Below the pieces are notes generated by a model, which had not been told where the DNA came from, searched no databases, and saw nothing but the letters and a program-made list of their open reading frames with translations. This document shows, in pieces, positions 36,044-44,813 of a stretch of 64,000 nucleotides of DNA; position 1 is the first letter of the stretch, and each line of letters opens with the position of its first letter. Source of the stretch: JAAYUH01 sp964640995 (lineage in GTDB: Bacteria; Caldisericota; Caldisericia; B22-G15). The position numbers were made by a program, and so were the translations under genes. The stretch covers positions 186,001 through 250,000 of the forward strand of contig CAZXJJ010000002.1 of NCBI GenBank assembly GCA_964640995.1, read 5' to 3'.

Positions 36044-36718
36044 TTATTTTTTCTCTTTTGCTCCTTTTTCTGATTCTTCTCCCTTTTTCTCAGTTGTTTG
36101 TGTTGGTGTAGGTGCTTCTGTTGCAGTAGCTTCCCCCTTTGGAACTTCAACTTCCTCTTCAACAGTGGTTACTGAAACAACTGTTTCAAATGGCTCATGA
36201 AGAATTTTTACATTTGCGGGGACTTTAAGATCTTCAATATGAATGGAATCTCCAATTTCAAGGTCACTAATATCAACTTCAATAAAAGATGGAAGGTCAA
36301 GCGGTTTTGCTTCAACTTCTAGTTCATGAAGTGCTTTATACAAAACGCCACCTTCTTTAACACCTTTAGGCTCACCTACAAAATGAATTGGAACTTTTGC
36401 TGTGATTTCTTTTTCAAGTGAAACTGAATGGAAATCAATGTGAATTATTTCATCTGTTACAGGATGATATTGCTCATCTTTAATTAATGCAACATATTTG
36501 CTTTTATCTTCATTAACCTCAATTTCTACAAGAAAATCTTCTTCTCTTTTTAATCTAAGTAACTTTATTAACACTTTCTTATTAACATAAATTGGCAAAT
36601 TTTCTTTTAATCCTTCTCCGTATATAATACCTGGAACTAAACTATTCATTCTGATTTTTTTAAGTTCACTTTTTCTTGTTGAATCTCTTTTATATACAGT
36701 TAATGGCATCTTTTTCAT
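36044..36718 (-). CDS. rplY: Ribosomal protein L25 / general stress protein Ctc
   Basis: 224-aa long-form L25 (Ctc/TL5 type). The N-terminal 5S-rRNA-binding domain is marked by RKSELKKIRMNSLVPGIIYG, and the beta C-terminal domain by VHFVGEPKGVKEGGVLY, EVDISDLEIGDSIHIEDL. It binds 5S rRNA in the large subunit. A low-complexity tail (Glu, Thr, Pro, Lys) makes up the last 35 residues. In many Firmicutes it is flanked by glmU-prs; here those genes are 25 kb away. Confidence 0.93.
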   Translation of the reverse strand: MKKMPLTVYKRDSTRKSELKKIRMNSLVPGIIYGEGLKENLPIYVNKKVLIKLLRLKREEDFLVEIEVNEDKSKYVALIKDEQYHPVTDEIIHIDFHSVSLEKEITAKVPIHFVGEPKGVKEGGVLYKALHELEVEAKPLDLPSFIEVDISDLEIGDSIHIEDLKVPANVKILHEPFETVVSVTTVEEEVEVPKGEATATEAPTPTQTTEKKGEESEKGAKEKK

Positions 36719-36790
36719 ATCTCTTCCTCCTAAAATCTCTTAATATTCCAACTTATATAAGTTTATAAATTTTTTTAAATTTGTCAAAGG

Positions 36791-37363
36791 TTATCTTTCA
36801 AAAAATGGCTCATTAAGATTTGCTAGATTTGAATAACCTCTTGATTCCCAATATCCTCTATAATCTTTTTCATTAGATAGTTCAATTTTATTTAACCATT
36901 TTATCCATTTATATGCCCATTTATTTTCTCCAATTAAAACAAATGGAAATCCATTTACCTTAGGAATAGTTATTCCATTCATTTTATAAGCAACAAGAAG
37001 TTCATTTTTTAAAATAAAAGAGGTCTCAAGCGAAGTTGTATAACCATCAATTGCACCAAAAATTATTATTGGATATTCAAATGAAACCTTTGAATCATTC
37101 AATATATCAATAAGTTTCACACCTTCATAAAGGATAGTTGTGTCCCAACCTTCAACACAAAAAAGAGTTATAACCTTTTTAACCGATTCAAAATTATTGA
37201 TTACCTCTTCATATTTGTAACTCTTTTTGAAAATACCATTTTCATAAATCTCTAATTTATAATTACTTAGATTTACATCTTGTGGACCTTTAATTGAGTT
37301 TTCTCTAAATTCACTTATACTTGATAACTTAATACCATTGTACTCTTTTAATTCTTTTCCCAT
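36791..37363 (-). CDS. Small molybdopterin-binding (sulfite oxidase-like) domain protein
   Basis: 190-aa cytoplasmic-looking protein consisting of an oxidoreductase molybdopterin-binding domain only. The CVEGWDTTILYEGV block carries the Cys that in sulfite-oxidase-type enzymes ligates molybdenum, and PIIIFGAIDGYTTS and KVNGFPFVLIGEN are family landmarks. No signal peptide and no dimerisation domain are seen, so it is smaller than sulfite oxidases and near to the MsrP/YedY-type core. Function unknown. No molybdenum cofactor genes are in the window. Confidence 0.8.
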   Translation of the reverse strand: MGKELKEYNGIKLSSISEFRENSIKGPQDVNLSNYKLEIYENGIFKKSYKYEEVINNFESVKKVITLFCVEGWDTTILYEGVKLIDILNDSKVSFEYPIIIFGAIDGYTTSLETSFILKNELLVAYKMNGITIPKVNGFPFVLIGENKWAYKWIKWLNKIELSNEKDYRGYWESRGYSNLANLNEPFFER

Positions 37364-37455
37364 TCTCTTGCCTCCTTTTTATAATTTTATAAAATTTTGA
37401 AACTTTTTTTGTTATTATGGGTTTATATATATGTGGCTATTAAAGGAGGTAATTT

Positions 37456-37869
37456 ATGAGTAAATTTACTCTAAGAAAGATTTATCTTTATCTTTTTTCT
37501 CTTGTTGGATTGAGTTTAATTATTATTGGAACTGTAGGTTTTATAAATCTTGGGTTACAGTTAACTTTTTTTAAAGAGGCACTTGAATATAGATATGGGG
37601 TTTATCAACCACCATATCCATATTGGTTAGATAGTGTTAAATTAGATGAAGCGATTGAAAAAATTGAACTTACAGAAGAACAACAAAAAACACTTCTTCA
37701 ATGGCAAACTGAATTTAAAAGATATCAAGAAAAATCAAAATCTTTGGGGTATCTTCCTTATGTTGCAGATTCATTTACAAGAAATTTAGCAATGCTTATT
37801 GTTGGAATACCAGTTTATCTATATCATTGGGGATTAATAAAAAAGGAACATAAAGAGGAAAACAGTTAA
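37456..37869 (+). CDS. Small membrane protein of unknown function
   Basis: 137-aa protein with two predicted membrane helices, residues 9-32 (LYLFSLVGLSLIIIGTVGF) and about 113-130 (NLAMLIVGIPVYLYHWGLI). The extracytoplasmic middle (YRYGVYQPPYPYWLD) is rich in Pro, Tyr and Gln. I do not recognise the family. AAAGGAGG precedes the ATG. It is divergent from the molybdopterin-domain gene and overlaps the convergent methyltransferase gene by 4 bases. Confidence 0.6.
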   Translation: MSKFTLRKIYLYLFSLVGLSLIIIGTVGFINLGLQLTFFKEALEYRYGVYQPPYPYWLDSVKLDEAIEKIELTEEQQKTLLQWQTEFKRYQEKSKSLGYLPYVADSFTRNLAMLIVGIPVYLYHWGLIKKEHKEENS

Positions 37870-39128
37870 ACTTTTCTATCAAGAATGGAAAAAGTTTCAA
37901 TATGAGGAGTTCTTGGAAAATAGTTATAACTTTTAAAGAATATGATATTATATTTTTCTTTTAAATTATATAAATCTCTTATTTGAGTTAAAGGATTACA
38001 GGAAAGATATATAATTCTTTTAACATCTTTTTTTATTAATTCTTCAACAACTTTTTTGTGAAGACCTTCTCTTGGTGGATCTAAAATTATCACAGATTTA
38101 CTATCTATTTCAGATATTGCTTTCTCTGCTCTATCTTCAAATATTTTAAAATTTCTTATACCATTCATTTCTAAATTCATTCTTTTAAGTAAAATGTTTT
38201 CCTTTTCGCTCTCAATAAAATTTATATTTTTTATACCAAGTGCTATACCAATTGTTCCAACTCCACTATAAATATCATACACAGTATCACTTTCATCAAT
38301 AAAATTTTTCATATCTTTCAAAGTTTTTTCAAACATTTCAATATTAACTTGGAAAAAAGAGTTTGTTGTAAAATAAAAAAACTTATCTAAAATTTTCTCT
38401 TTTATAAAATTTTGACCAATCTCAAAAATAGTATCGCTTTTAATAGAAGCAGGAGAAAGTGGAGAAGAGAAATATAAGGAAAAACCTTTCAAATTATTTA
38501 AATTCAAATCACTCTTTAATAAATCTCTTTTCTCTTTTATAAATAGCGAAGCAACAACTTCCCCCTCTCTATTACCTCTCAAGATTAAACTTTTTAATAT
38601 TTTTGGTGGTGGATTTTCTTTTTTGATTTGATTTAAAATTTCCCTTCCTGCAAAATTTATAGAATCAAATCCTAATATACACCCTTCAATTTTTATTTTC
38701 TTTTTATGTGTGCCTCTTTTAAAAAAAGCAAATTCTAACTCATTATCTAAAAAACTAAATTCAAGTTTATTTCTATATTTGTAATAAATATCACTCTCTT
38801 CAATTTCAAAATTTTCAAATACAAAATTATTTTCTTTTAATAATTCCAGAATAAGGTTTCTTTTATAATAGATTTCTTTCTCTTCTTTAAGAATTTGCCA
38901 TGGTGAACAGGAAACAAAATGCTCCTCTTTTTCTTTAATTCTATTTTCTGAACTTTGAATTATCTCAATTACTTCTCCAAAATAATAATCTTTCTTTTTC
39001 CCAAATACTTTAACTTTAACTATCTCTTCTGGAAGAGCACCATAAACTAAAAATTTTTTATCATCTAAATATCCAATTGTTCCACCATTATAAACAAATT
39101 TCTCTAATTTTAATGTAACTTCACTCAT
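37866..39128 (-). CDS. RlmD/TrmA-family uracil-C5 methyltransferase with TRAM domain
   Basis: 420-aa RNA m5U methyltransferase. Residues 1-60 are a TRAM RNA-binding domain (YNGGTIGYLDDKKFLVYG). The C-terminal half has YDIYSGVGTIGIALG (SAM), ILDPPREGLHKKV and YLSCNPLTQIRDL, the last carrying the catalytic Cys. The CxxxxxCGxC cluster motif of RlmD is not evident; only scattered cysteines (FVSCSPW, GCILG) are seen, so the [4Fe-4S] cluster may be absent. 23S rRNA is the likely target. The end overlaps the following fusion gene. Confidence 0.85.
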   Translation of the reverse strand: MSEVTLKLEKFVYNGGTIGYLDDKKFLVYGALPEEIVKVKVFGKKKDYYFGEVIEIIQSSENRIKEKEEHFVSCSPWQILKEEKEIYYKRNLILELLKENNFVFENFEIEESDIYYKYRNKLEFSFLDNELEFAFFKRGTHKKKIKIEGCILGFDSINFAGREILNQIKKENPPPKILKSLILRGNREGEVVASLFIKEKRDLLKSDLNLNNLKGFSLYFSSPLSPASIKSDTIFEIGQNFIKEKILDKFFYFTTNSFFQVNIEMFEKTLKDMKNFIDESDTVYDIYSGVGTIGIALGIKNINFIESEKENILLKRMNLEMNGIRNFKIFEDRAEKAISEIDSKSVIILDPPREGLHKKVVEELIKKDVKRIIYLSCNPLTQIRDLYNLKEKYNIIFFKSYNYFPRTPHIETFSILDRKV

Positions 39129-41080
39129 TAAAATTCTTCAGCTGGTATTAATCCTAATCTTATCTCAGTTGATTTTAATATTAATTCAATAAGAGTTTTA
39201 TAATCTATATCTTGAATTCTTGCAATATCTGCTAAAAAGCCATCAAAGTGCCATCCTGGGTTTGGATTAACTTCCAGAAGCTTAGGAGCACCACTTGCAT
39301 TTAATCTGAAATCAAATCTTGCATAATCTCTACATTCTAATCTTTCAAAAAGTCTTATGCTCCAATCAAGTAAGTCTCTCTCAATTTCATCAGAAACAGA
39401 TGCTTTAATAAATTTTATTTTTCCATAAGGCGAATCAGGAAGCCACTTTGCTTCATAACCACATATTTTTGGAAGATCCTCTGGAAGAGAAGAGTAATCT
39501 AGTTCTGCAAGTGGTAATAATTTAAAGGGATATTTTGGTGGATTACCAATTAAACCTAAACTTAATTCCTTTCCAGTTAAAAACTCCTCTATTAATATTG
39601 GCTTTTCATATCCAAATAGATCTCTAAGGTCTCTAATAACTTTAATTAAACTTTCATAGTCATAGCAAACATTTTTTTGAGTTATACCAAAACTTGAATC
39701 ACCAAAATTAGGTTTAACTATAACAGGAAAATTAATCGGTAGTTCATATACACTTTCTCCAGGTTTTACAAGAAAAGCATCTGGCACAGGAATTCCCATT
39801 TCTCTCGCAACTCCTCTTACAAGTGACTTATCATAAGAATGAGCAAGTGATTGAGGTGTTGCTCCAGTATATGGGATATTCAAAATATCTAAAATTGCAG
39901 GAATATGCATCTCTTTTGTAGGATCATTAAAATATCCTTCATCACATAAGTTTAAGACATAATCAACTTTACCTTTTAATTCAACAAGATCATCTACAAG
40001 ATGGTCATGATTGTCAAGATATATAAATTTATAATTTTTTATTGTCTTTAAAGTTTCTTTTAATTTTTCTATTGCTCTTAAATCATCTTCATCGAAAATA
40101 TGATTTGGTTTTAATGGATCGTTTTTTTTTGGATCTCCTAAAATCACAACAACACATCTTAATGCTTTTTTAACTTTTATCTCTTCCTTGATCTCTTTAT
40201 GTACTTTCGCAACAAAAGAGATGTGTTTTTCTCCAATTTGGAAATTTGATATAGGAATATTTATATCAACTGAATGTTCAAAAATTTGAATGTCAGAAAA
40301 GCCCGCTCTTCTTAATAAATTTAAAATTTCATCCTTTGTGTATAATCTTAAAGAGAAGAAACTATCTTTTATAACTCCTTTTTGCACATGACTTAAAATT
40401 TCTCTAATTATTAAACTATCTTCATTCAATGATAACTTATTTTCTCTTAAAACATAGTGATTTTTATCAAGCCACTGCCAATAGTATGGTACAATATTTT
40501 TCTTTTCATAATCACTATCTATAATGTCAATAAAAATCTTTCCACCATTTTTTAGAACCCTAAAGATTTCTTTTAAAACATTAAAAGCATCGAGAGGAGT
40601 TTCAAAAAATCCAAAAACATTACCAACAAGCAAAACTACATCAAAACTATTAGGTGGATAAAAAAGTTTTCTTGGAGTACCTTCTCTGAATTTAACATTT
40701 AAATTTTCTTTTTTTGCTCTAAGTCTTGATTTTTGAATAAGATTACTTGATCTATCAAGTCCTTCAACATTTATAAATCCTCTTCTTGCAAATTCTAAAG
40801 AATATTCACCATGACTTGATACAAGATCAAGAATTTTATCTTCTTCTTGTGGTTTTAAAATTTCAATAACAAAGTCGACTTCTTTTTTAATAAGATCTTT
40901 TATCTCCTTTTCTTCCACATCACTGGATAAAAGAAAAGGAGTCATTTTGACTTTACTAGTATGGCTTTTTATATACTCATCTAAACTCTCTATTTTCCCA
41001 AAAAGTTCTCTTTTGGGCATCTTTCCATTCTTAATACTTCGTGGTTTCTCTTTTCCATTCATAAAATAAAAATCCTCCAA
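39128..41080 (-). CDS. Fusion of a SAM methyltransferase and an ATP-grasp (D-Ala-D-Ala ligase-like) enzyme
   Basis: 650-aa bifunctional protein. Residues about 60-290 are a class I methyltransferase with ILDLVSSHGEYSLEFA (a degenerate motif I), GLDRSSNLI and DVVLLVGNVFGFF. Residues about 300-650 are an ATP-grasp ligase: CDEGYFNDPTKEMHIPAILD, GIPVPDAFLVKPGE, NFPVIVKPNFGDSSFG, LIEEFLTGKELSLG and RFDFRLNASGAPKLLEVNPN. The latter pattern is that of D-alanine-D-alanine ligases and related amino-acid ligases. A fused methyltransferase suggests methylation of the ligated product or its precursor. Product unknown. Translation is coupled to the rRNA methyltransferase downstream. Confidence 0.85.
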   Translation of the reverse strand: MEDFYFMNGKEKPRSIKNGKMPKRELFGKIESLDEYIKSHTSKVKMTPFLLSSDVEEKEIKDLIKKEVDFVIEILKPQEEDKILDLVSSHGEYSLEFARRGFINVEGLDRSSNLIQKSRLRAKKENLNVKFREGTPRKLFYPPNSFDVVLLVGNVFGFFETPLDAFNVLKEIFRVLKNGGKIFIDIIDSDYEKKNIVPYYWQWLDKNHYVLRENKLSLNEDSLIIREILSHVQKGVIKDSFFSLRLYTKDEILNLLRRAGFSDIQIFEHSVDINIPISNFQIGEKHISFVAKVHKEIKEEIKVKKALRCVVVILGDPKKNDPLKPNHIFDEDDLRAIEKLKETLKTIKNYKFIYLDNHDHLVDDLVELKGKVDYVLNLCDEGYFNDPTKEMHIPAILDILNIPYTGATPQSLAHSYDKSLVRGVAREMGIPVPDAFLVKPGESVYELPINFPVIVKPNFGDSSFGITQKNVCYDYESLIKVIRDLRDLFGYEKPILIEEFLTGKELSLGLIGNPPKYPFKLLPLAELDYSSLPEDLPKICGYEAKWLPDSPYGKIKFIKASVSDEIERDLLDWSIRLFERLECRDYARFDFRLNASGAPKLLEVNPNPGWHFDGFLADIARIQDIDYKTLIELILKSTEIRLGLIPAEEF

Positions 41081-41122
41081 AAATTCAATTTCTAAAATAT
41101 CATATTAAATTTTAAAACTTTG

Positions 41123-41947
41123 TCAAGTGGAATTTTTTATTTCTATTTCAAATTTCAAAAAAAGAGGTAAGAAAATCAAATTAAAAATAAACAAAACTAT
41201 TAATCCAGGAAAACCTGTAATCCCTTTTGTTAAATCTGTTCCACCTTTTAATAAAATTAGATGAAATCCTCCTATTGAGTTAAATACTCCATGAAATATT
41301 GAAGCATTTATTATAGATTTAGATTTAAGAGTTATGTAAATCATTATAGGAGAAATTAAAACTGTAAATATAACCATCATAAAAATTCCATAGAATTTTG
41401 ATTCAGGGTAGTTTAAGCCCATTAAAACAAGAGGAATATGCCAAATTCCCCAAATAAATCCTATTATAAGAGATGATTTAAAAAATCCTTTATGAATTAA
41501 ATTGTTTACTAGATAACCTCTCCATCCAACCTCTTCCCCAAGAGCAACAAGTGCATTAATTGTTGAACCAACAATAATTACTTGTAATGTTAATAGAATC
41601 AAAAAATAGGGTTTTAAGTATTCTAAATTAATAGTTATATCTTTAACTAGTAAACTTAAAAAATTTGAAAGAAAAGTTAGAACAATTGGAATAAAAATTG
41701 AAATTAAGATATATTTATCCCATTTAAGATAAAGGCCCAAACCTTTTAAACTTCCTTTATAAATGTATTTTTCTACTATAACAACTGTAAAAAATGGTAT
41801 ATACATATATATTATTGAAAAAACTGAAAAGAAAGTTTGAGAAAGAGCAAAATAGTTTCTTAAAAAATAAACTGAAAAGCCAATTATATAACTAATTGAT
41901 AATACAAGAATAATAAATGTTGTCGCCTTTTTAGTTTCAATATTCAT
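41123..41947 (-). CDS. CPBP-family intramembrane metalloprotease
   Basis: 274-aa membrane protein with about eight helices. The CPBP/Abi signature is ALGEEVGWRGYLVNNLIHKG (EExxxR motif), followed by GFIWGIWHIPLVL with the second metal-ligand-type His and HGVFNSIGG with the third. By family knowledge such proteases process prenylated or other membrane proteins, or give bacteriocin immunity. The substrate is not visible. It follows the lipoprotein gene by 2 bases on the same strand. Confidence 0.85.
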   Translation of the reverse strand: MNIETKKATTFIILVLSISYIIGFSVYFLRNYFALSQTFFSVFSIIYMYIPFFTVVIVEKYIYKGSLKGLGLYLKWDKYILISIFIPIVLTFLSNFLSLLVKDITINLEYLKPYFLILLTLQVIIVGSTINALVALGEEVGWRGYLVNNLIHKGFFKSSLIIGFIWGIWHIPLVLMGLNYPESKFYGIFMMVIFTVLISPIMIYITLKSKSIINASIFHGVFNSIGGFHLILLKGGTDLTKGITGFPGLIVLFIFNLIFLPLFLKFEIEIKNST

Positions 41948-41949
41948 TT

Positions 41950-42378
41950 TTATTTCCTAAGTTTTGGTGAATCATACCATTCACCACTTATTTTCATAAC
42001 TCCTTGAACCTCTTCAAAAACAATTCTAACTTTAACATCACCTGTTTCATTTTTATATTTTGCTTTATAAGTAACAATTATATATTTATTCTGTTTTGTT
42101 GCTAAAGAGAATTTTTTTGAATTTTCATTATATTTTCTTATTTTACCCTCAATTAAATCACAACTTTCCAAAAATTTCTCAGAACTAACTGCCTTTTTCA
42201 TTTCATCACTAAAATCTTTTGAATATTTTTCATAATTTCTCTAATTTCTTCCTATAAGGAGGTTTTCAGTCATAGGGTCAGCATATTCTCTGATTTTATT
42301 TATATCAATTTTAGTTCCACATGAAATAAATAAAATTAAAAAACTTAAAATAAAAATAAATAAAAATTTTATTTTCAA
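41950..42378 (-). pseudogene. DUF3887-like lipoprotein with one in-frame stop
   Basis: Reading from a TTG at 42378 (after AAAGGAGG) gives a lipoprotein signal (FLFIFILSFLILFISC) and a protein that runs in one frame to a stop at 41950, interrupted once by TAG at 42241-42243 (GRN, stop, RNYEKYSKDF). Relatives have an acidic or polar residue there (GLNEGDYEKFSKDF-like), so GAG to TAG is likely. The rest is intact: VKVRIVFEEVQGVMKISGEW. A shorter protein could start at the internal ATG at 42201 but would lack the signal. Nonsense mutation, readthrough or base-call error are all possible. Confidence 0.7.
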
Positions 42379-42400
42379 TTTTGCCTCCTTTAATTTAAAA

Positions 42401-43516
42401 TTATCTTTCTCTTTTAAAATTTGTTAAAAAATTACTCTCAAATTCTTTTCTAAATTCGAAATAATTATTATTTTTAATTGAATTTCTCAATTTTTCCATA
42501 AAATTATACATAAATCTTAAATTGTGAATTGTTGCAAGGCGAGGAGCAAGAATCTCTTTTGCTTTAAAAAGGTGATGAAGATATGCTCTACTAAAATTTT
42601 TACATGTAAAACAATCACAATCCTCTTCAATTGGCCTTTCATTCATTTTATAATCGCTTTTTGTTATTCTCATTTTTCCATATTTTGTTAAAAGGGTTCT
42701 ATTTCTTGCTATTCTTGTTGGATAAACACAATCAAACATATCAACTCCTGCTTCAACCGCATCCATAATGCTAATTGGATCTCCTAATCCCATAAAATAT
42801 CTTGGTTTATTTTCTGGCATCTGATAAACAAAACTATTTAATAACTCTTTTGTTTTACTCCATGGCTCACCTATTGAAAGACCTCCAATTCCATAACCAG
42901 GAAAATTTTCTTTCTCTAACTCTTCAAGTGCTTTTAGTCTTAGATTTACATCAAGTCCACCCTGAATAACAGCAAAAAGGTGTCCTTTCCCATTTTCTTT
43001 TACACTTTTACCTCTTTTTGCCCAATCAATACTTAAATATGTAAATTTCTTTAACTCTTTTTCACTAACTCCATATTGAGGACAAACATCAAGAGTCATC
43101 ATTATATCAACTCCAAGAATCTCTTGAAATTTAACAGTAAACTCTGGAGAGAAAAAGTGAAGTGAACCATCTATAAAAGATTTGAAAATTACACCATCTT
43201 CTCTTATTTCTCTTATATCTGAAAGAGAAAGAACTTGAAATCCACCTGAATCTGAGAGAAGAAGACCTTTCCAGTTCATAAAATTTTTAACTCCTCCAAA
43301 TTTTTTGATTGTTTCTTCTCCTGGTTGAAGATAAAGATGATATGAATTTACAAGAATTAATCTATATCCAATATCCCAAACATCAAAAGATGAAAGAGTT
43401 TTAACAGTTGCTTGAGTTCCAACTGGCATGAATATAGGTGTTTCTATTTCAATATCACCAATTTTTAATTTTGAAATTCTTATTTTATCTAATTTATTTT
43501 TTACTTCAAATATCAT
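42401..43516 (-). CDS. tgt: tRNA-guanine transglycosylase
   Basis: 371-aa Tgt, which swaps guanine-34 for preQ1 in GUN-anticodon tRNAs on the queuosine pathway. Seen: PVGTQATVKTLSSFDVWDIG, DSGGFQVLSLSDIREI, DGVIFKSFIDGSLHFFSPE, the nucleophile region IGGLSIGEP and MFDCVYPTRIARN, and the zinc site CDCFTCKNFSRAYLHHLF (CxCxxC and His). The length is that of the bacterial enzyme. It precedes the DUF3887-like lipoprotein and CPBP genes on the same strand. Confidence 0.96.
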   Translation of the reverse strand: MIFEVKNKLDKIRISKLKIGDIEIETPIFMPVGTQATVKTLSSFDVWDIGYRLILVNSYHLYLQPGEETIKKFGGVKNFMNWKGLLLSDSGGFQVLSLSDIREIREDGVIFKSFIDGSLHFFSPEFTVKFQEILGVDIMMTLDVCPQYGVSEKELKKFTYLSIDWAKRGKSVKENGKGHLFAVIQGGLDVNLRLKALEELEKENFPGYGIGGLSIGEPWSKTKELLNSFVYQMPENKPRYFMGLGDPISIMDAVEAGVDMFDCVYPTRIARNRTLLTKYGKMRITKSDYKMNERPIEEDCDCFTCKNFSRAYLHHLFKAKEILAPRLATIHNLRFMYNFMEKLRNSIKNNNYFEFRKEFESNFLTNFKRER

Positions 43517-43519
43517 TTT

Positions 43520-44809
43520 TTAAGTTTTAGTTTCTATCTCCTCTTCGAGTATGAGTTCATCAGTTTCATCATCATAGGTGAACAACTCTGCATATCTTCC
43601 CCAATCAATCAAGATATCCATCTGTTTCTCTGCTTCACTTCTTGTCATTCTTCTTTCAAGAATATCAAGGAAGAAATCTTCAGAAATTCTCTTGTTTGTT
43701 TTTGATTTTAAAACTCTTACAATTTGTTTTATCATAAATACATTTTCAAGAACCTTTTCTCTAAAAATTTCCTTCTTTTTAAGAAGATCTGCTTCAACAA
43801 ATTTTTCTCCATCAGGAGTAAGTTCAATATCTCCCTGTTTATATTTTGTAAATCCTAAAAGTTCGGATGCTTCTACAATTGGTAATAAATCTTCTAAATC
43901 CATATAAAGTTCTCTACCAATTTTAAATAAATCAGTTTTTCCCCCAAGGTCAGAAACAAGTTCAACAAAACCTGTAATAGCACCAACTCTTGCATTTGGT
44001 ATGATAAGAGTATCTTTTGAAACTCTCATTATCTCTCTTTCTTTTTCAATTTCTCCACCAGTTAAAGTTGTATAAATTCTATCAACATGAGATAAAAATT
44101 TCTGAGAATTTTTATCTCTCCAGTGAGGAATTTTAACTTCAATATCTTCAACTATTCTTCCTGGGTCTTTACTTATAATTAAAACTCTATCAGACATGTA
44201 AACTGCTTCTTCAATACTGTGAGTCACCAAAATAATGGCTTTAGTTGGTATTTTATTTTCGATCCATAATTCAAGTAAATCATTCCTTAAGTTTTCTGCA
44301 GTTAAGACATCAAGAGATGAAAATGGTTCATCCATTAAAAGAATATCAGGTTCAACAACAAGTGCTCTTGCAAAACCTACTCTTTGTTTCATTCCTCCAG
44401 AGAGTTCCTTAGGGTATGCTTTTTCAAATCCATCGAGTCCAACAATATCTATTGCTTTTAGTGCTTTTTCCTTTTTTTCTTTTATATCCATTTCTTTATT
44501 TATAAGTCCTAACAAAACATTTTCTTCAACAGTGAGCCAAGGGAAAAGAGCAAAATTTTGAAAAACTATTGAAACTCCAGGGTTTACATCTTTTACTATA
44601 TTATTTCTGTAAATTACAACTCCTTCATCTGGTTTAACTAACCCTGCTATTATTCTTAAAAGAGTTGATTTTCCAGAACCAGATGGTCCTAAAATTGAAA
44701 CTATCTCTCCTTCTTTGATGTTAAAATTAATATCTTTTAAAACAAATATCTCTTTTTTACCAGGAAATGTAAATTTTTTACTTACATTTCTTACTTCAAG
44801 TAAATACAT
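43520..44809 (-). CDS. ABC transporter ATPase, NitT/TauT type, with C-terminal AAA-associated domain
   Basis: 429-aa ATPase. Residues 1-250 are a standard NBD: GPSGSGKSTLLRIIAG (Walker A), ELSGGMKQRVGFARAL (signature), DILLMDEPFSSLD (Walker B) and a switch His in LVTHSIEEA. Residues about 270-429 are the AAA-associated C-terminal domain of nitrate/sulfonate-type systems (LIIPNARVGAITGFVEL, then YKQGDIELTPDGEKFVEAD), whose function is unclear. It pairs with the double permease 5 bases upstream. The substrate-binding protein is not in the window. Confidence 0.92.
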   Translation of the reverse strand: MYLLEVRNVSKKFTFPGKKEIFVLKDINFNIKEGEIVSILGPSGSGKSTLLRIIAGLVKPDEGVVIYRNNIVKDVNPGVSIVFQNFALFPWLTVEENVLLGLINKEMDIKEKKEKALKAIDIVGLDGFEKAYPKELSGGMKQRVGFARALVVEPDILLMDEPFSSLDVLTAENLRNDLLELWIENKIPTKAIILVTHSIEEAVYMSDRVLIISKDPGRIVEDIEVKIPHWRDKNSQKFLSHVDRIYTTLTGGEIEKEREIMRVSKDTLIIPNARVGAITGFVELVSDLGGKTDLFKIGRELYMDLEDLLPIVEASELLGFTKYKQGDIELTPDGEKFVEADLLKKKEIFREKVLENVFMIKQIVRVLKSKTNKRISEDFFLDILERRMTRSEAEKQMDILIDWGRYAELFTYDDETDELILEEEIETKT

Positions 44810-44813
44810 ATTC

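Noticed and set aside
36719..36790. Structured leader upstream of rplY
   Set aside because: The sequence is simple AT-rich and contains only the ribosome binding site.
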